Part shown: piece by piece, positions 50,743 through 58,703 of the stretch
Numbering within the stretch: position 1 is the first letter of the stretch
Layout of the letters: each line of letters starts with the position of its first letter
Origin: JAMXLG01 sp963765935
GTDB taxonomy: Bacteria > Vulcanimicrobiota > Vulcanimicrobiia > Vulcanimicrobiales > Vulcanimicrobiaceae
Direction of reading: 5' to 3'
NCBI GenBank assembly: GCA_963765935.1
Contig: CAVXXX010000002.1
Span: forward strand, 372,001 to 436,000
Length of the DNA: 64,000 nt
Notes under the pieces: generated by a model
What the model was told of the DNA's origin: nothing
The model's input: only the letters and a program-made list of their open reading frames with translations
Database searches by the model: none
Program-made: the position numbers and the translations under genes

Positions 50743-52272
50743 TTATGCCAGATAGTTGAATAATGCCAAACTCGTGCCGTTGAGAATCGATGGACCGAGT
50801 GAAGCAAGTGCCGGCGTTTCGGACGTGGATGCACCGGGCAGTTCGTGCACGGTGTACCGGCGGCCGAAGCCCGCCGTGCGATCGTTATTCTGCCGATCGC
50901 GTCCCGCATTTCCACCCGAAACGTCGACGGAGAAGCCCGAAAGCGTCAAGCCGGCGTCGGCGAGTGAACGTGCGAGTTGCTGGTGATTCGACATCAGCGT
51001 ATTGCGGACGTCGGCGTTGGCCGCGACGACGTTCGCCGAGATCTGCGATCCCGTAACGGTGATCTTCATCGTCACGTCGCCGAGGTTCTCGGGTTGCAGA
51101 TGCAGTCGAATTTCCGAGGAGCCTTGCGCGTTCGTGCGCATGACCATGCTTTTGATCATTTGTTCGATCACGGCGTTGGCATCGACGGCTGCACGCGAAG
51201 CCGACGCGGCGGCTTGCGTTGCGTTTTGCGCGGCTGTCGTTACCGTGAATCCGGGCACGGCGACCGCGTTCGACAACGACGAGTCGTGTGTTGAAAGCGA
51301 CGGCTGCGACGAGGATTGCTGATCGGATTGACCGGTTTGTCCGCCGGTGAACGATCCGTTCGAAGACGCACCTGAAGCGTTCGAAACGACGTTGGCAAGG
51401 GCGGCCTGGAACCGCGCGGCTAGCGCCGACGGTGTTTCCGCGACGTCGGTCGTGGTTCCGTTCGAACCGTTCCCGGCGCCGGCTATGCCGTTGATTTTCG
51501 CATCCACACCGGCAGCGCGCACAAGCATGCGTGCGAGCAAATCGGGTGCATCGGCCATCGTGACGGCCGTTTGCGGTGGAAGCGCAGTCGTGGATTGCGG
51601 AACACCCGCCCCCACGAACGCGCTATCGTTCTGCGCCGGAGTTGGAGCAGACTGCGCAAGCGCCGTTACGGCGTTTGACAGTAACGAGCGCACGAGCGAA
51701 GAGACGTCGAGCGTGCTCGCCGTTTCTTTTGCTGGTGTTTGGGCCGGGATGTCTTTCGCCGATTTGGCGTCCAAGATGTTTCCCGCGATGTCGTTCTGCT
51801 GCCCAGTTCCCGCTGAATCCCTCGCTAGCGATTCGATCAACCGTTGTAGTCGCGCTGCGAGGGCATTGACTTGTTGTGCTGCCGTGCCCGGCGGTGCGTT
51901 ACCTGGTGGAGCGAGCGCGTTTGCGATCGACGTGGTAATCGACGATCGTATTCGATCGAGGTCGCTTTGCGACAGCGTTCCCGCCAGCTGTTGCTGGAGA
52001 GCATTGCCGACGCTCTTCGAAATCTGATCCGCGATGGACGAGAGTGGCGTTCCGTTCTGCACCATCGCCGCAAGCTGTGCGAACAGATCTTGCGATCCGG
52101 TCGCTGTGGCACCGTTTGTACCGGACGTGAGTCCGTTCAGAACGTTTCCAAAGAGCGCACCGTTGACCGACATCGCTCCGGAGAGCGAGAACCAATCGGG
52201 CCCGGTCTTTCCGCTCGCTTTTGCAGCCGTCGGAAATTGTGAAGACGGAACAATTGAATGTAGAGAAGTCAC
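50743..52272 (-). CDS. fliK: Hook-length control protein FliK
   Basis: The 509-residue protein has a long Ser/Ala/Thr/Gln-rich N-terminal ruler region and the compact C-terminal FliK domain (SSEIRLHLQPENLGDVTMKITVTGSQISANVVAANADVRNTLMSNHQQLARSLADAGLTLSGF). FliK is secreted during hook growth and signals FlhB to switch substrate. It is the first gene of the hook block, after the terminator that follows aroG. Confidence 0.9.
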   Translation of the reverse strand: MTSLHSIVPSSQFPTAAKASGKTGPDWFSLSGAMSVNGALFGNVLNGLTSGTNGATATGSQDLFAQLAAMVQNGTPLSSIADQISKSVGNALQQQLAGTLSQSDLDRIRSSITTSIANALAPPGNAPPGTAAQQVNALAARLQRLIESLARDSAGTGQQNDIAGNILDAKSAKDIPAQTPAKETASTLDVSSLVRSLLSNAVTALAQSAPTPAQNDSAFVGAGVPQSTTALPPQTAVTMADAPDLLARMLVRAAGVDAKINGIAGAGNGSNGTTTDVAETPSALAARFQAALANVVSNASGASSNGSFTGGQTGQSDQQSSSQPSLSTHDSSLSNAVAVPGFTVTTAAQNATQAAASASRAAVDANAVIEQMIKSMVMRTNAQGSSEIRLHLQPENLGDVTMKITVTGSQISANVVAANADVRNTLMSNHQQLARSLADAGLTLSGFSVDVSGGNAGRDRQNNDRTAGFGRRYTVHELPGASTSETPALASLGPSILNGTSLALFNYLA

Positions 52273-52312
52273 TTCTATATCTCACCCCCTTTCCTGACGG
52301 AATCTCTAAAGC

Positions 52313-52333
52313 GGGCCCAGCTTGTCTGGGCCC
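52313..52333. terminator. Terminator between aroG and fliK
   Basis: GGGCCCAG (52313-52320) and CTGGGCCC (52326-52333) form a strong hairpin around CTTGT, followed on the plus strand by TCGTTTTCTTTC and on the minus strand by GCTTTAGAG. It likely reduces read-through from aroG into fliK. Confidence 0.65.
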
Positions 52334-52343
52334 TCGTTTTCTT

Positions 52344-53159
52344 TCATCGGCCCGCCAAGCTGGCGACCTTAGACGGAGCGAGCGCGTCCAACCGGCGCAT
52401 CAGTTCCGCAAAGGCGTCGAGGTCCAGGGCCTGCTCCGCGTCCGACCGGGAACGCGCCGGCTCCGGGTGGATCTCGATCATCGCGCCGTCCAGGCCGGCT
52501 GCGGCGGAGGCGAGGACGAGTGGGGCGATGAGACTTCCCCGACCTGTTGCGTGGCTCGGGTCCACGATCACGGGGAGATGGGTCAGTTCCTTGAGTCGCA
52601 GGGCGCCCGCGAGATCGAAGACGTTGCGCGTCTGCTGATCGAAGCCGCGAATCCCGCGCTCGCACAAGACCACGTTTCGATTGCCTTCGAGGAGTGCATA
52701 CTCTGCCGCGTAGAGGACTTCGTCGAGCGTCGCGGCCGGGCCGCGCTTGAGGAGCAACGGCAGTCCGGTACGCGCCGCGGCCTTCACGAGCGCGAAGTTC
52801 TGCATGTTCCGCGCGCCGATTTGAATCATCGAGACGTGCTGCGCGAGGACCGGCAATTGCCCGGAATCCAACGCTTCGACGACGGCGGGCAACCGGTGAT
52901 GGCGCGATGCACGCGCGATCAGCTCGACGCCCGCATCACCGAGGCCTTGAAATGAATACGGCGAGGTGCGCGGCTTGTAGGCCCCGCCGCGAAGAAGTGC
53001 GCCGCCGTGCGCGCTCACCGCGCGGGCGACGGTTTCGATTTGAATGTCGTCTTCGATTGCACACGGTCCGGCAATCACGACGAAGCCGTCGCCGATGCGT
53101 ACGCCACCCACATCAACGATCGTATCCGCACTTGCTCCCCGCCGCGCCAACTCGTACAT
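52344..53159 (-). CDS. DAHP synthase (3-deoxy-7-phosphoheptulonate synthase), AroG/KdsA-like type I-beta
   Basis: The start at 53159 has GGGGAG eight bases upstream and gives 271 residues. The first shikimate-pathway step, joining phosphoenolpyruvate and erythrose 4-phosphate, is indicated by FVVIAGPCAIE, LLRGGAYKPRTSPYSFQGLG, QIGARNMQNFALV, LLKRGPAATLDEVLYAAEY, VVLCERGIR and VDPSHATGRG. There is no ACT or chorismate mutase domain, so feedback control must come from elsewhere; a Trp attenuator directly precedes it. The gene follows trpE and trpG. Confidence 0.93.
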   Translation of the reverse strand: MYELARRGASADTIVDVGGVRIGDGFVVIAGPCAIEDDIQIETVARAVSAHGGALLRGGAYKPRTSPYSFQGLGDAGVELIARASRHHRLPAVVEALDSGQLPVLAQHVSMIQIGARNMQNFALVKAAARTGLPLLLKRGPAATLDEVLYAAEYALLEGNRNVVLCERGIRGFDQQTRNVFDLAGALRLKELTHLPVIVDPSHATGRGSLIAPLVLASAAAGLDGAMIEIHPEPARSRSDAEQALDLDAFAELMRRLDALAPSKVASLAGR

Positions 53160-53187
53160 GTCCGTCGCTCCCCTAACAAAAAACAAA

Positions 53188-53211
53188 GGCCGCCCGGTGA
53201 TCCGGGCGGCC
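53188..53211 (-). terminator. Attenuator terminator of the Trp leader
   Basis: A perfect 10-bp stem (GGCCGCCCGG / CCGGGCGGCC) with a four-base loop is followed on the minus strand by TTTGTTTTTTG, just before the aroG ribosome-binding site. CCGGTGA in the leader (53270-53276) is complementary to TCACCGG (53194-53200) in the terminator, giving a competing antiterminator pairing. Confidence 0.85.
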
Positions 53212-53349
53212 TCGTCGATTCCCTAAATTCTCGCGCTATTCGCGATGCAACGACAATGGCACGCTCACCTCACCGGAAATGCTTTCGGTCAGGGACCACC
53301 ACCATGCAACGAAGTTCGTCGTCGTCATCGTTGGGCGAGCGTAACACGG
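53212..53349 (-). promoter_or_regulatory. Tryptophan attenuator leader region
   Basis: Between trpG and aroG lie, in order, a leader peptide with three adjacent Trp codons, a segment able to pair with the terminator, and the terminator stem with its T tract. This order is that of transcriptional attenuation: ribosome stalling on Trp codons when charged tRNA-Trp is scarce would favour the antiterminator and aroG expression. Pairings were found by eye. Confidence 0.8.
53236..53328 (-). CDS. Trp leader peptide, 30 aa
   Basis: The ATG at 53326-53328 opens a 30-codon frame that begins MTTTNFVAWWWSLTES and ends in TAG at 53236-53238. Codons 9-11 (53296-53304) are three consecutive TGG. Trp is rare in small proteins, so such a run just upstream of a terminator and a DAHP synthase gene is a strong sign of a regulatory leader. 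No strong Shine-Dalgarno was seen, which is a weak point. Confidence 0.8.
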   Translation of the reverse strand: MTTTNFVAWWWSLTESISGEVSVPLSLHRE

Positions 53350-53931
53350 TCATGGGAGCGTGTCAAGAAAGTTCTGCACGATGCGCTCGCCGTGCTCGCT
53401 CAGGACCGATTCCGGATGAAACTGTACGGCCGAGACCGGCTTCGAGACATGAACGATACCTTGCACGACGCCGTCTTTACTGCGCGCCGTGACGCGCAGT
53501 TGCGCTGGCAGTGTCGCTTCATCGACACAGAGCGAATGGTATCGCGTCGCCACAAACGGCGACGGTAATCCCGAGAAGATTCCGCTTGCGTCGTGTTCGA
53601 TCTCGCTCGTCTTGCCGTGCATTTGCGCCGGAGCATGCGTGACACGCCCACCCAGCGCCTCACCGATCGACTGCAATCCGAGACACACGCCGAAGGTCGG
53701 CATTCCCCGATCGATAGCCGCGCGCAACACGTTCATCATGCGCGGCTGCTGCGACGGATTTCCGGGCCCGGGACCAACGACCAAAGCGTCGTAATTGGCG
53801 AGGAGTTCAGGCACCAGCCGTTCGTCGTCGTTGAGAAGGACGACCGGCATGGCGCCTTGCGACGCGAGCAGATGCACGACGTTGTACGTGAAGCTGTCGT
53901 AGTTGTCGATGAAAAGGACGCTAGCCGCCAT
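53350..53931 (-). CDS. trpG: Anthranilate synthase glutamine amidotransferase subunit
   Basis: The 193-residue class I amidotransferase has the VLFIDNYDSFTYNVV start, GPGPGNPSQ, the nucleophile Cys83 in GVCLGLQSIGE, and the catalytic His-x-Glu near the end (VQFHPES). It supplies ammonia to TrpE. It could also serve folate synthesis as PabA. The ATG shares one base with the trpE stop (TAATG). Confidence 0.9.
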   Translation of the reverse strand: MAASVLFIDNYDSFTYNVVHLLASQGAMPVVLLNDDERLVPELLANYDALVVGPGPGNPSQQPRMMNVLRAAIDRGMPTFGVCLGLQSIGEALGGRVTHAPAQMHGKTSEIEHDASGIFSGLPSPFVATRYHSLCVDEATLPAQLRVTARSKDGVVQGIVHVSKPVSAVQFHPESVLSEHGERIVQNFLDTLP

Positions 53932-55271
53932 TATCCCGTGAACTCCACGTCGAGCACTTCGCGCGCGATGCGCGTCTTCTGCAAGACTTCTTCGTACTCG
54001 GCTTGCGGATCACTGTCGGCCACGATCCCCGCGGAGGCTTGCCAGTATGCTCGTCCACTTTGCACGTGCATACTGCGCAGCGTGATACACGAATCGAAGT
54101 CACCGCTCCAATTCCAGCGGCCGATGCTTCCGGCATAGAAGCCGCGCGTTACGGGCTCCAACTCATCGATCAGTTGCATCGCGCGAACCTTCGGAGTGCC
54201 GGTGACGGTGCCCGCAGGAAATCCGGCGCGAAAGAGATCGAGACCGTCGCACTCATCTCGCAGGCGGCCGACCACGTCCGAGACGATGTGCATGACGTGA
54301 CTGTATCGCTCAATTTGCAGCAGCTCGTCGACTTCGACGCTCCCATATTCACAGACCATACCGAGATCGTTTCGCCCCAAATCGACGAGCATCACATGCT
54401 CGGCACGCTCTTTTTCGTTTGAAAGCAATTCCGTGGCGATGTCCACGTCGAGCTGGTCCGTCGCACCGCGCGAGCGCGTTCCGGCGAGCGGACGAATGCG
54501 CGCTTTGCGCCCGTCGAGACGAACGAGAAATTCCGGTGACGCGCCGAGCAACTGCCCGAATTCGGTATCGACGTAAAACATGTACGGCGACGGATTGCGC
54601 CGGCGAAGGGCGCGGTAGAGATCGAACGGCGTTCCTTCCAATTCTGCGTTGAAACGAATGCCGAGCTGAAGCTGATAGACGTCTCCGTCGTAAATATGCC
54701 GTTTGACGCGCGCGACTTTATCGAGATACGTCTCGCGATCCATCGTTGCAAGAACGGGCCCACGAGCGTGGACCGGCGCAGCAAGTCGCGGCGCGTTCTC
54801 TGAAAGACGAGCAATATAGCGCTCCAAGCGCGCGTCGATTTCCGATTCGTCGCCGCCGCATCCCCATAAGACGAGCGAATGCGTCAGATGATCGAAGATC
54901 AACCACGTACCGGGGATCGCAACAACGGCGTCGGGCATTGCCGGTACGCTCGATTCGCGATGCCGCAAATGGGCCGCCGGACGTGCTGCATCGTAGGCAA
55001 ACATGACAAGCGAGCCGCCAAGGCCTGTTTCATCGAGCGGACGATACGATTCGACGAAGGCGCGAATGCGAGCATAGAGATCGGATGATGCATCGAACGA
55101 CGCGGTCGCCAGATAGTCTAGTCCGATGAACGAATAGCGCGCGAGTTTGCCGCCATGCTCGACGCTCTCGAGCAAGCATGAGGCGCCCGGCGTTGCGAGC
55201 GCGAGATACGCGCCGATCGGCGTGAGAACGTCGGCCGGTAGCGTGCGAGTGCGAACGATGAACGGGGCCAA
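53931..55271 (-). CDS. trpE: Anthranilate synthase component I
   Basis: The 446-residue chorismate-binding enzyme makes anthranilate. Two features favour TrpE over PabB: the Trp feedback-site motif LLES at residues 33-36 (ASCLLESVEHG), and RPLAGTRSRG with Ala where PabB has Lys (PIKGT). Further motifs are DGDVYQLQLGIRF, LLGASPEFLVR, LVDLGRNDLG, FPAGTVTGTPK and YAGSIGR. It lies 12 bases after the MotE-like flagellar gene, so it may share that operon's transcript, an unusual setting. Confidence 0.9.
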   Translation of the reverse strand: MAPFIVRTRTLPADVLTPIGAYLALATPGASCLLESVEHGGKLARYSFIGLDYLATASFDASSDLYARIRAFVESYRPLDETGLGGSLVMFAYDAARPAAHLRHRESSVPAMPDAVVAIPGTWLIFDHLTHSLVLWGCGGDESEIDARLERYIARLSENAPRLAAPVHARGPVLATMDRETYLDKVARVKRHIYDGDVYQLQLGIRFNAELEGTPFDLYRALRRRNPSPYMFYVDTEFGQLLGASPEFLVRLDGRKARIRPLAGTRSRGATDQLDVDIATELLSNEKERAEHVMLVDLGRNDLGMVCEYGSVEVDELLQIERYSHVMHIVSDVVGRLRDECDGLDLFRAGFPAGTVTGTPKVRAMQLIDELEPVTRGFYAGSIGRWNWSGDFDSCITLRSMHVQSGRAYWQASAGIVADSDPQAEYEEVLQKTRIAREVLDVEFTG

Positions 55272-55283
55272 ATGGCCCCGCGT

Positions 55284-55952
55284 TTACTTTTTCAGCTCGG
55301 GATGATCCTGCGTCAGCTTCGCGGCGTAGTTTGCCGGGAGCGCGTCGAGGATCGCGCCGACATTGTCCGCCGACATGAGCGCGAGAATGTGCGCCACGTA
55401 TGGGATCGGCAAGCGCTGGATCAGCTTTGCGGCATTTTCGGGCTCCATGTTGCCCCAGTACGCCGCCGTGCGATGCATGTCGGGCGTCGCACCCTGCGAG
55501 AGATCACTGCCGGTCGAGATCTGCGAAGCGATGCTGCCGCTGACCGATGGATTCGATGCATCAGCCTGCGCCACAGCCGCACTCGCTTGAGGCGCGGGAG
55601 CCTTGGGGCTCGCAGCCTGGAGCTGCAGTTGCTGCACCTGACCGCTCAAGTCGCCGATCTTCTTCTCCTTCGCGGCCGTCTGCGATTGCAGATCGCTAAT
55701 CTGCTTTTCTAGCGCGAGGATCTGTTTGTTCTTTTCCGTCAGTATTTCGTTCTGTGCCGCGAAGTTGAACGGTTTCGCAACCGTCCCGAAGGCGCTTCCC
55801 GAAACGCGCCAGGCCGGAGCCATCGGGCCGTTTGCGATGACGCTGCGCGAAGGTGTCCAGATGAATGCGAAAATCACGAGCGCGATCGCAATGACTGGCA
55901 GAATCAATCGCTTCCACGGAAACGGCTTGCGCCGCTGGCGGGTGATGATCAC
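55284..55952 (-). CDS. MotE/YlxF-like flagellar protein
   Basis: The 222-residue protein has one membrane helix near residues 17-34 (LILPVIAIALVIFAFIW), a periplasmic coiled coil (NEILTEKNKQILALEKQISDLQSQTAAKEKKIGDL), an Ala/Pro/Ser linker and a C-terminal MgtE-N-like helical domain (YWGNMEPENAAKLIQRLPIPYVAHILALMSADNVGAILDAL). This is the MotE/YlxF arrangement seen after fliJ in other phyla. MotE is reported to act in stator placement or function. It overlaps fliJ by four bases. Confidence 0.85.
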   Translation of the reverse strand: MIITRQRRKPFPWKRLILPVIAIALVIFAFIWTPSRSVIANGPMAPAWRVSGSAFGTVAKPFNFAAQNEILTEKNKQILALEKQISDLQSQTAAKEKKIGDLSGQVQQLQLQAASPKAPAPQASAAVAQADASNPSVSGSIASQISTGSDLSQGATPDMHRTAAYWGNMEPENAAKLIQRLPIPYVAHILALMSADNVGAILDALPANYAAKLTQDHPELKK

Positions 55953-56404
55953 GGGGTACCTCCTATGATTCGTCGCGCGTGACGGCGCGCGTTGCTGTCA
56001 TCCAATGCATTCTGTTCGATGCGCGACGCCTCGGCGACGTACGCTTCATGGCGGCGGTCTTTGAGTTTCTCGACCACTTTGCGCTCCTTGCTTGCCGCGA
56101 GCAAGTCCGCGCGCGCGCGATCGAGCGCAACGCGCCGCTCCGCAACGATCTGGATCTGCGCGACGATCGTGCGGTCGAGAAACGAGAGGTGCGCATAATG
56201 CAGGCGCAAGTCTTCGGCGTTCAAGTCGCGATGCGCGTTACGCAAGCGTTCCGAACTCTGTCGAAACTCGGTGTTGAGCCGTTTGAGTTCGCCTTCCGCT
56301 TCATCGAGCGAACGTTGCCGCTGCGCGACGATCTGCTGCTTCTCGTCTTCGACGCGTTGACGCTGATCGAGCACGGGTTGCAGCGTGAAGACGAATTTCT
56401 TCAT
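55949..56404 (-). CDS. fliJ: Flagellar export chaperone FliJ
   Basis: The 151-residue protein is an uninterrupted antiparallel coiled coil rich in Glu, Arg and Gln, beginning MKKFVFTLQPVLDQRQRVEDEKQQ, the common FliJ start. It docks in the FliI hexamer and touches FlhA. Overlaps fliI and the MotE-like gene by four bases each. Confidence 0.9.
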   Translation of the reverse strand: MKKFVFTLQPVLDQRQRVEDEKQQIVAQRQRSLDEAEGELKRLNTEFRQSSERLRNAHRDLNAEDLRLHYAHLSFLDRTIVAQIQIVAERRVALDRARADLLAASKERKVVEKLKDRRHEAYVAEASRIEQNALDDSNARRHARRIIGGTP

Positions 56405-57723
56405 GCCACACCCATGAGCTGCGCGATCGTATTCTCATAAGAGCTCGTTTCATAGACGCCCTGTTTGAGAAAATGACGCACCGCTTCGACCTTCGAGAGC
56501 GCATGATCCACGCGGGGATTACTTCCCGGAACGTAGGCGCCGATGTTGATCAAATCTTCGGCTTCGCGATAGGTCGCGAGCGTGTCGCGAATCGCCGAGG
56601 CAGCGGAGTAGTGGTTGCCGTCCGTCACGTCGGGCATCACACGGCTCACGCTCTGGAGCACGTCGATCGCCGGATAGTGATTCGCGGAGGCAAGTTGTCG
56701 CGAAAGCACGATGTGTCCGTCGAGAATCGAACGCACGGCATCCGCGACGGGTTCGTTCATGTCGTCACCGTCAACGAGAACCGAGAAGAGACCGGTGATC
56801 GTCCCTCGCTCTGACGTGCCGGCGCGCTCGAGCAATTTCGGGAGCAACGCAAAGACGGATGGGGTGTATCCGCGCGTTGTCGTCGGCTCGCCGATGGCCA
56901 AGCCCACTTCCCGCTGCGCCATCGCGAAACGCGTCACAGAATCCATCATGAACATCACGTCGAGGCCTTGATCGCGAAAATGCTCCGCAATCGTCATTGC
57001 CACGAATGCGGCCTTGATGCGTACCAGCGCCGGCTGATCGCTCGTCGAAACGACGACCACGCTGCGCCGCAGACCCTCTTCGCCCAAGTCACGCTCGATG
57101 AAATCGCGCACTTCTTTGCCGCGTTCGCCGACAAGCGCAATCACGTTGACGTCGGCTGCGGTGTTGCGGGCGATCATTCCGAGAATCGTCGATTTGCCGA
57201 CGCCCGAACCCGCGAAGACGCCAACACGCTGGCCTTTGCCGCACGTCAGCATGCCGTCAATCGCGCGGATGCCGAGCGAAAGCGGTTCGGTAACGCGGCG
57301 GCGTGAGAGTGGCGGCGGCGGTGCTGCCGTGATGACCGCGCGATTGTCGGCGACGATCGTGCCTTTGCCGTCCATCGGCCGCCCTAAACCGTTGAGCACG
57401 CGGCCGAGGAGATGATCTGTAACGCCGATCTCGAGCGGCGCACCGTGCGCGACGACATCGCTACCGGCGCCGATGCCTTCCAGCTCTCCGAGCGGCATGA
57501 TAAGTACTTTGCTGTCGCGGAACCCGACGACTTCGGCGAGCACCGGTTCGGCGGTGCGCTTATACGAAATCTCGCACGTTTCGCCGACGGCCATATTGGG
57601 GCCGAGGCTTTCGATCACGACGCCGATGACCTGACGGACTTTGCCGTACTGGCGGACGAGATCGGCACCGCGCAACACTTCGAGATACGGTTCGGCGGAG
57701 AATGCGTGCGTGTCGAGCGCCAT
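56401..57723 (-). CDS. fliI: Flagellum-specific ATPase FliI
   Basis: The 440-residue ATPase has Walker A (AGSGVGKS, residues 171-178), the GERGKEVRDFIE motif, Walker B (DVMFMMDSVTRFAMAQREVGLAIGEP), and the family TTRGYTPSVFALLPKLLERAG stretch. It powers loading of export substrates. Starts two bases after fliH. Confidence 0.96.
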   Translation of the reverse strand: MALDTHAFSAEPYLEVLRGADLVRQYGKVRQVIGVVIESLGPNMAVGETCEISYKRTAEPVLAEVVGFRDSKVLIMPLGELEGIGAGSDVVAHGAPLEIGVTDHLLGRVLNGLGRPMDGKGTIVADNRAVITAAPPPPLSRRRVTEPLSLGIRAIDGMLTCGKGQRVGVFAGSGVGKSTILGMIARNTAADVNVIALVGERGKEVRDFIERDLGEEGLRRSVVVVSTSDQPALVRIKAAFVAMTIAEHFRDQGLDVMFMMDSVTRFAMAQREVGLAIGEPTTTRGYTPSVFALLPKLLERAGTSERGTITGLFSVLVDGDDMNEPVADAVRSILDGHIVLSRQLASANHYPAIDVLQSVSRVMPDVTDGNHYSAASAIRDTLATYREAEDLINIGAYVPGSNPRVDHALSKVEAVRHFLKQGVYETSSYENTIAQLMGVA

Positions 57724-57725
57724 TT

Positions 57726-58595
57726 CTACACTTCCGGCGGGTCGAGCGCGAGCGCTTCGTCGGTCAAAATTGCGCGTTTTGCCTCGCGCAACTGGGTTGC
57801 AATCTTTGCATCGATCGTGCCCGCATCGGTTTCAACCAGAACACCGCCGACGTCCACGCGTTGGTCTTCCACGACGCGCAAGTGCTCCACGTCGCTTGCT
57901 GCGATGATGGAATCACGATACTGACGAATCGTTTCATGATCGGCGGGATTGACGCGCAACGTCACGACTTCGCGGCTCACCAGGCGCGTGAGCGCGGCGC
58001 GAACGTTCTCTACGACGACTTGACGGTTGTTCGCAACCTCCGTATGGACGATGCGTTCGGCAATCGCCATCGCCAGGCGCACGAGTTCCGGTTCGGCGCC
58101 GGCAATCACCGCTTCGCGTTGCGCACGCACGCCTTCGATGAGTTCGCGCATCGTGCGTATGACCGGCTCCAGTTCATCGTTCGCAGCCGCGTGCCCCTGC
58201 TCAAAACCGTCGTCATAGCCTTTGCTGCGCGCATGTTCCTCGATCTCCGAAACGCGTGCTTCGGCTCCTTTGACCATCTCGAGCGCAGTGGTCTCCGCTT
58301 GTTTGATCAGTGTCTCTGCGTCGGCCGCCGCGCGATCGACGATCGCTTCCGCATCGGCACGCAGCGCCTCCCAATCGATCTGCGGTGCCGGTTCCACGTG
58401 AACGTCCGGCTCGGGAAGGTGAACGCCGTTGCCCGAGCCGTTCGTCGATCCGTTTGAAGCTGGGGCAAAGCTCGCCGCCGCAAACGCGTCATCAAACTCG
58501 CCGACCGGCGGCACGGGTGCAACCAAATCAAAGGCGGGCACGCCGACGACGTACTTCTGTTCAACGAAGCGAGCGGACTTAACGACTTTACCCAT
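57726..58595 (-). CDS. fliH: Flagellar export regulator FliH
   Basis: The start at 58595 gives 289 residues. The N-terminal half has a Gly/Asn/Pro-rich linker (NGSTNGSGNG) and a long helix (DWEALRADAEAIVDRAAADAETLIKQAETTALEMV) with periodic Ala/Gly spacing; the C-terminal half resembles V/A-ATPase subunit E (EPELVRLAMAIAERIVHTEV; LRVNPADHETIRQY). It regulates FliI. The start codon and its GGAG ribosome-binding site lie inside a perfect hairpin. Confidence 0.92.
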   Translation of the reverse strand: MGKVVKSARFVEQKYVVGVPAFDLVAPVPPVGEFDDAFAAASFAPASNGSTNGSGNGVHLPEPDVHVEPAPQIDWEALRADAEAIVDRAAADAETLIKQAETTALEMVKGAEARVSEIEEHARSKGYDDGFEQGHAAANDELEPVIRTMRELIEGVRAQREAVIAGAEPELVRLAMAIAERIVHTEVANNRQVVVENVRAALTRLVSREVVTLRVNPADHETIRQYRDSIIAASDVEHLRVVEDQRVDVGGVLVETDAGTIDAKIATQLREAKRAILTDEALALDPPEV

Positions 58596-58615
58596 TTGTA
58601 CTCCGTACAAATGGG
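58591..58615 (-). promoter_or_regulatory. Hairpin enclosing the fliH ribosome-binding site and start codon
   Basis: CCCATTTGTAC (58591-58601) and GTACAAATGGG (58605-58615) are exact 11-base inverted repeats around TCC. In the mRNA the loop contributes to GGAG (the Shine-Dalgarno) and the start AUG sits in the 3' arm. Folded, the hairpin should block initiation; upstream translation or a factor could open it. Confidence 0.65.
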
Positions 58616-58632
58616 ACCCCAAGAGTTTTAAC

Positions 58633-58690
58633 CGGCGCTACGCTACGCTCCGCGCCCCCCATCGGCAAAGCCGCTGGGGCCCCCCACCAC
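58633..58690. repeat. Dispersed palindromic repeat, copy C (fliG-fliH junction)
   Basis: Carries GCTCCGCGCCCCCCATCGGC and, after AAA, GCCGCTGGGGCCCCCC. The outer C and G runs match copies A and B, while the inner stem differs, as for a hairpin with compensatory change. It fills most of the 108-base gap between fliG and fliH. Confidence 0.65.
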
Positions 58691-58703
58691 GCCATCGTTC
58701 GCG

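Noticed and set aside
53931..55271. PabB (aminodeoxychorismate synthase) as identity of the chorismate-binding gene
   Set aside because: The LLES feedback motif and Ala in PLAGT favour TrpE; PabB normally has Lys at that position. The Trp leader nearby supports the choice.
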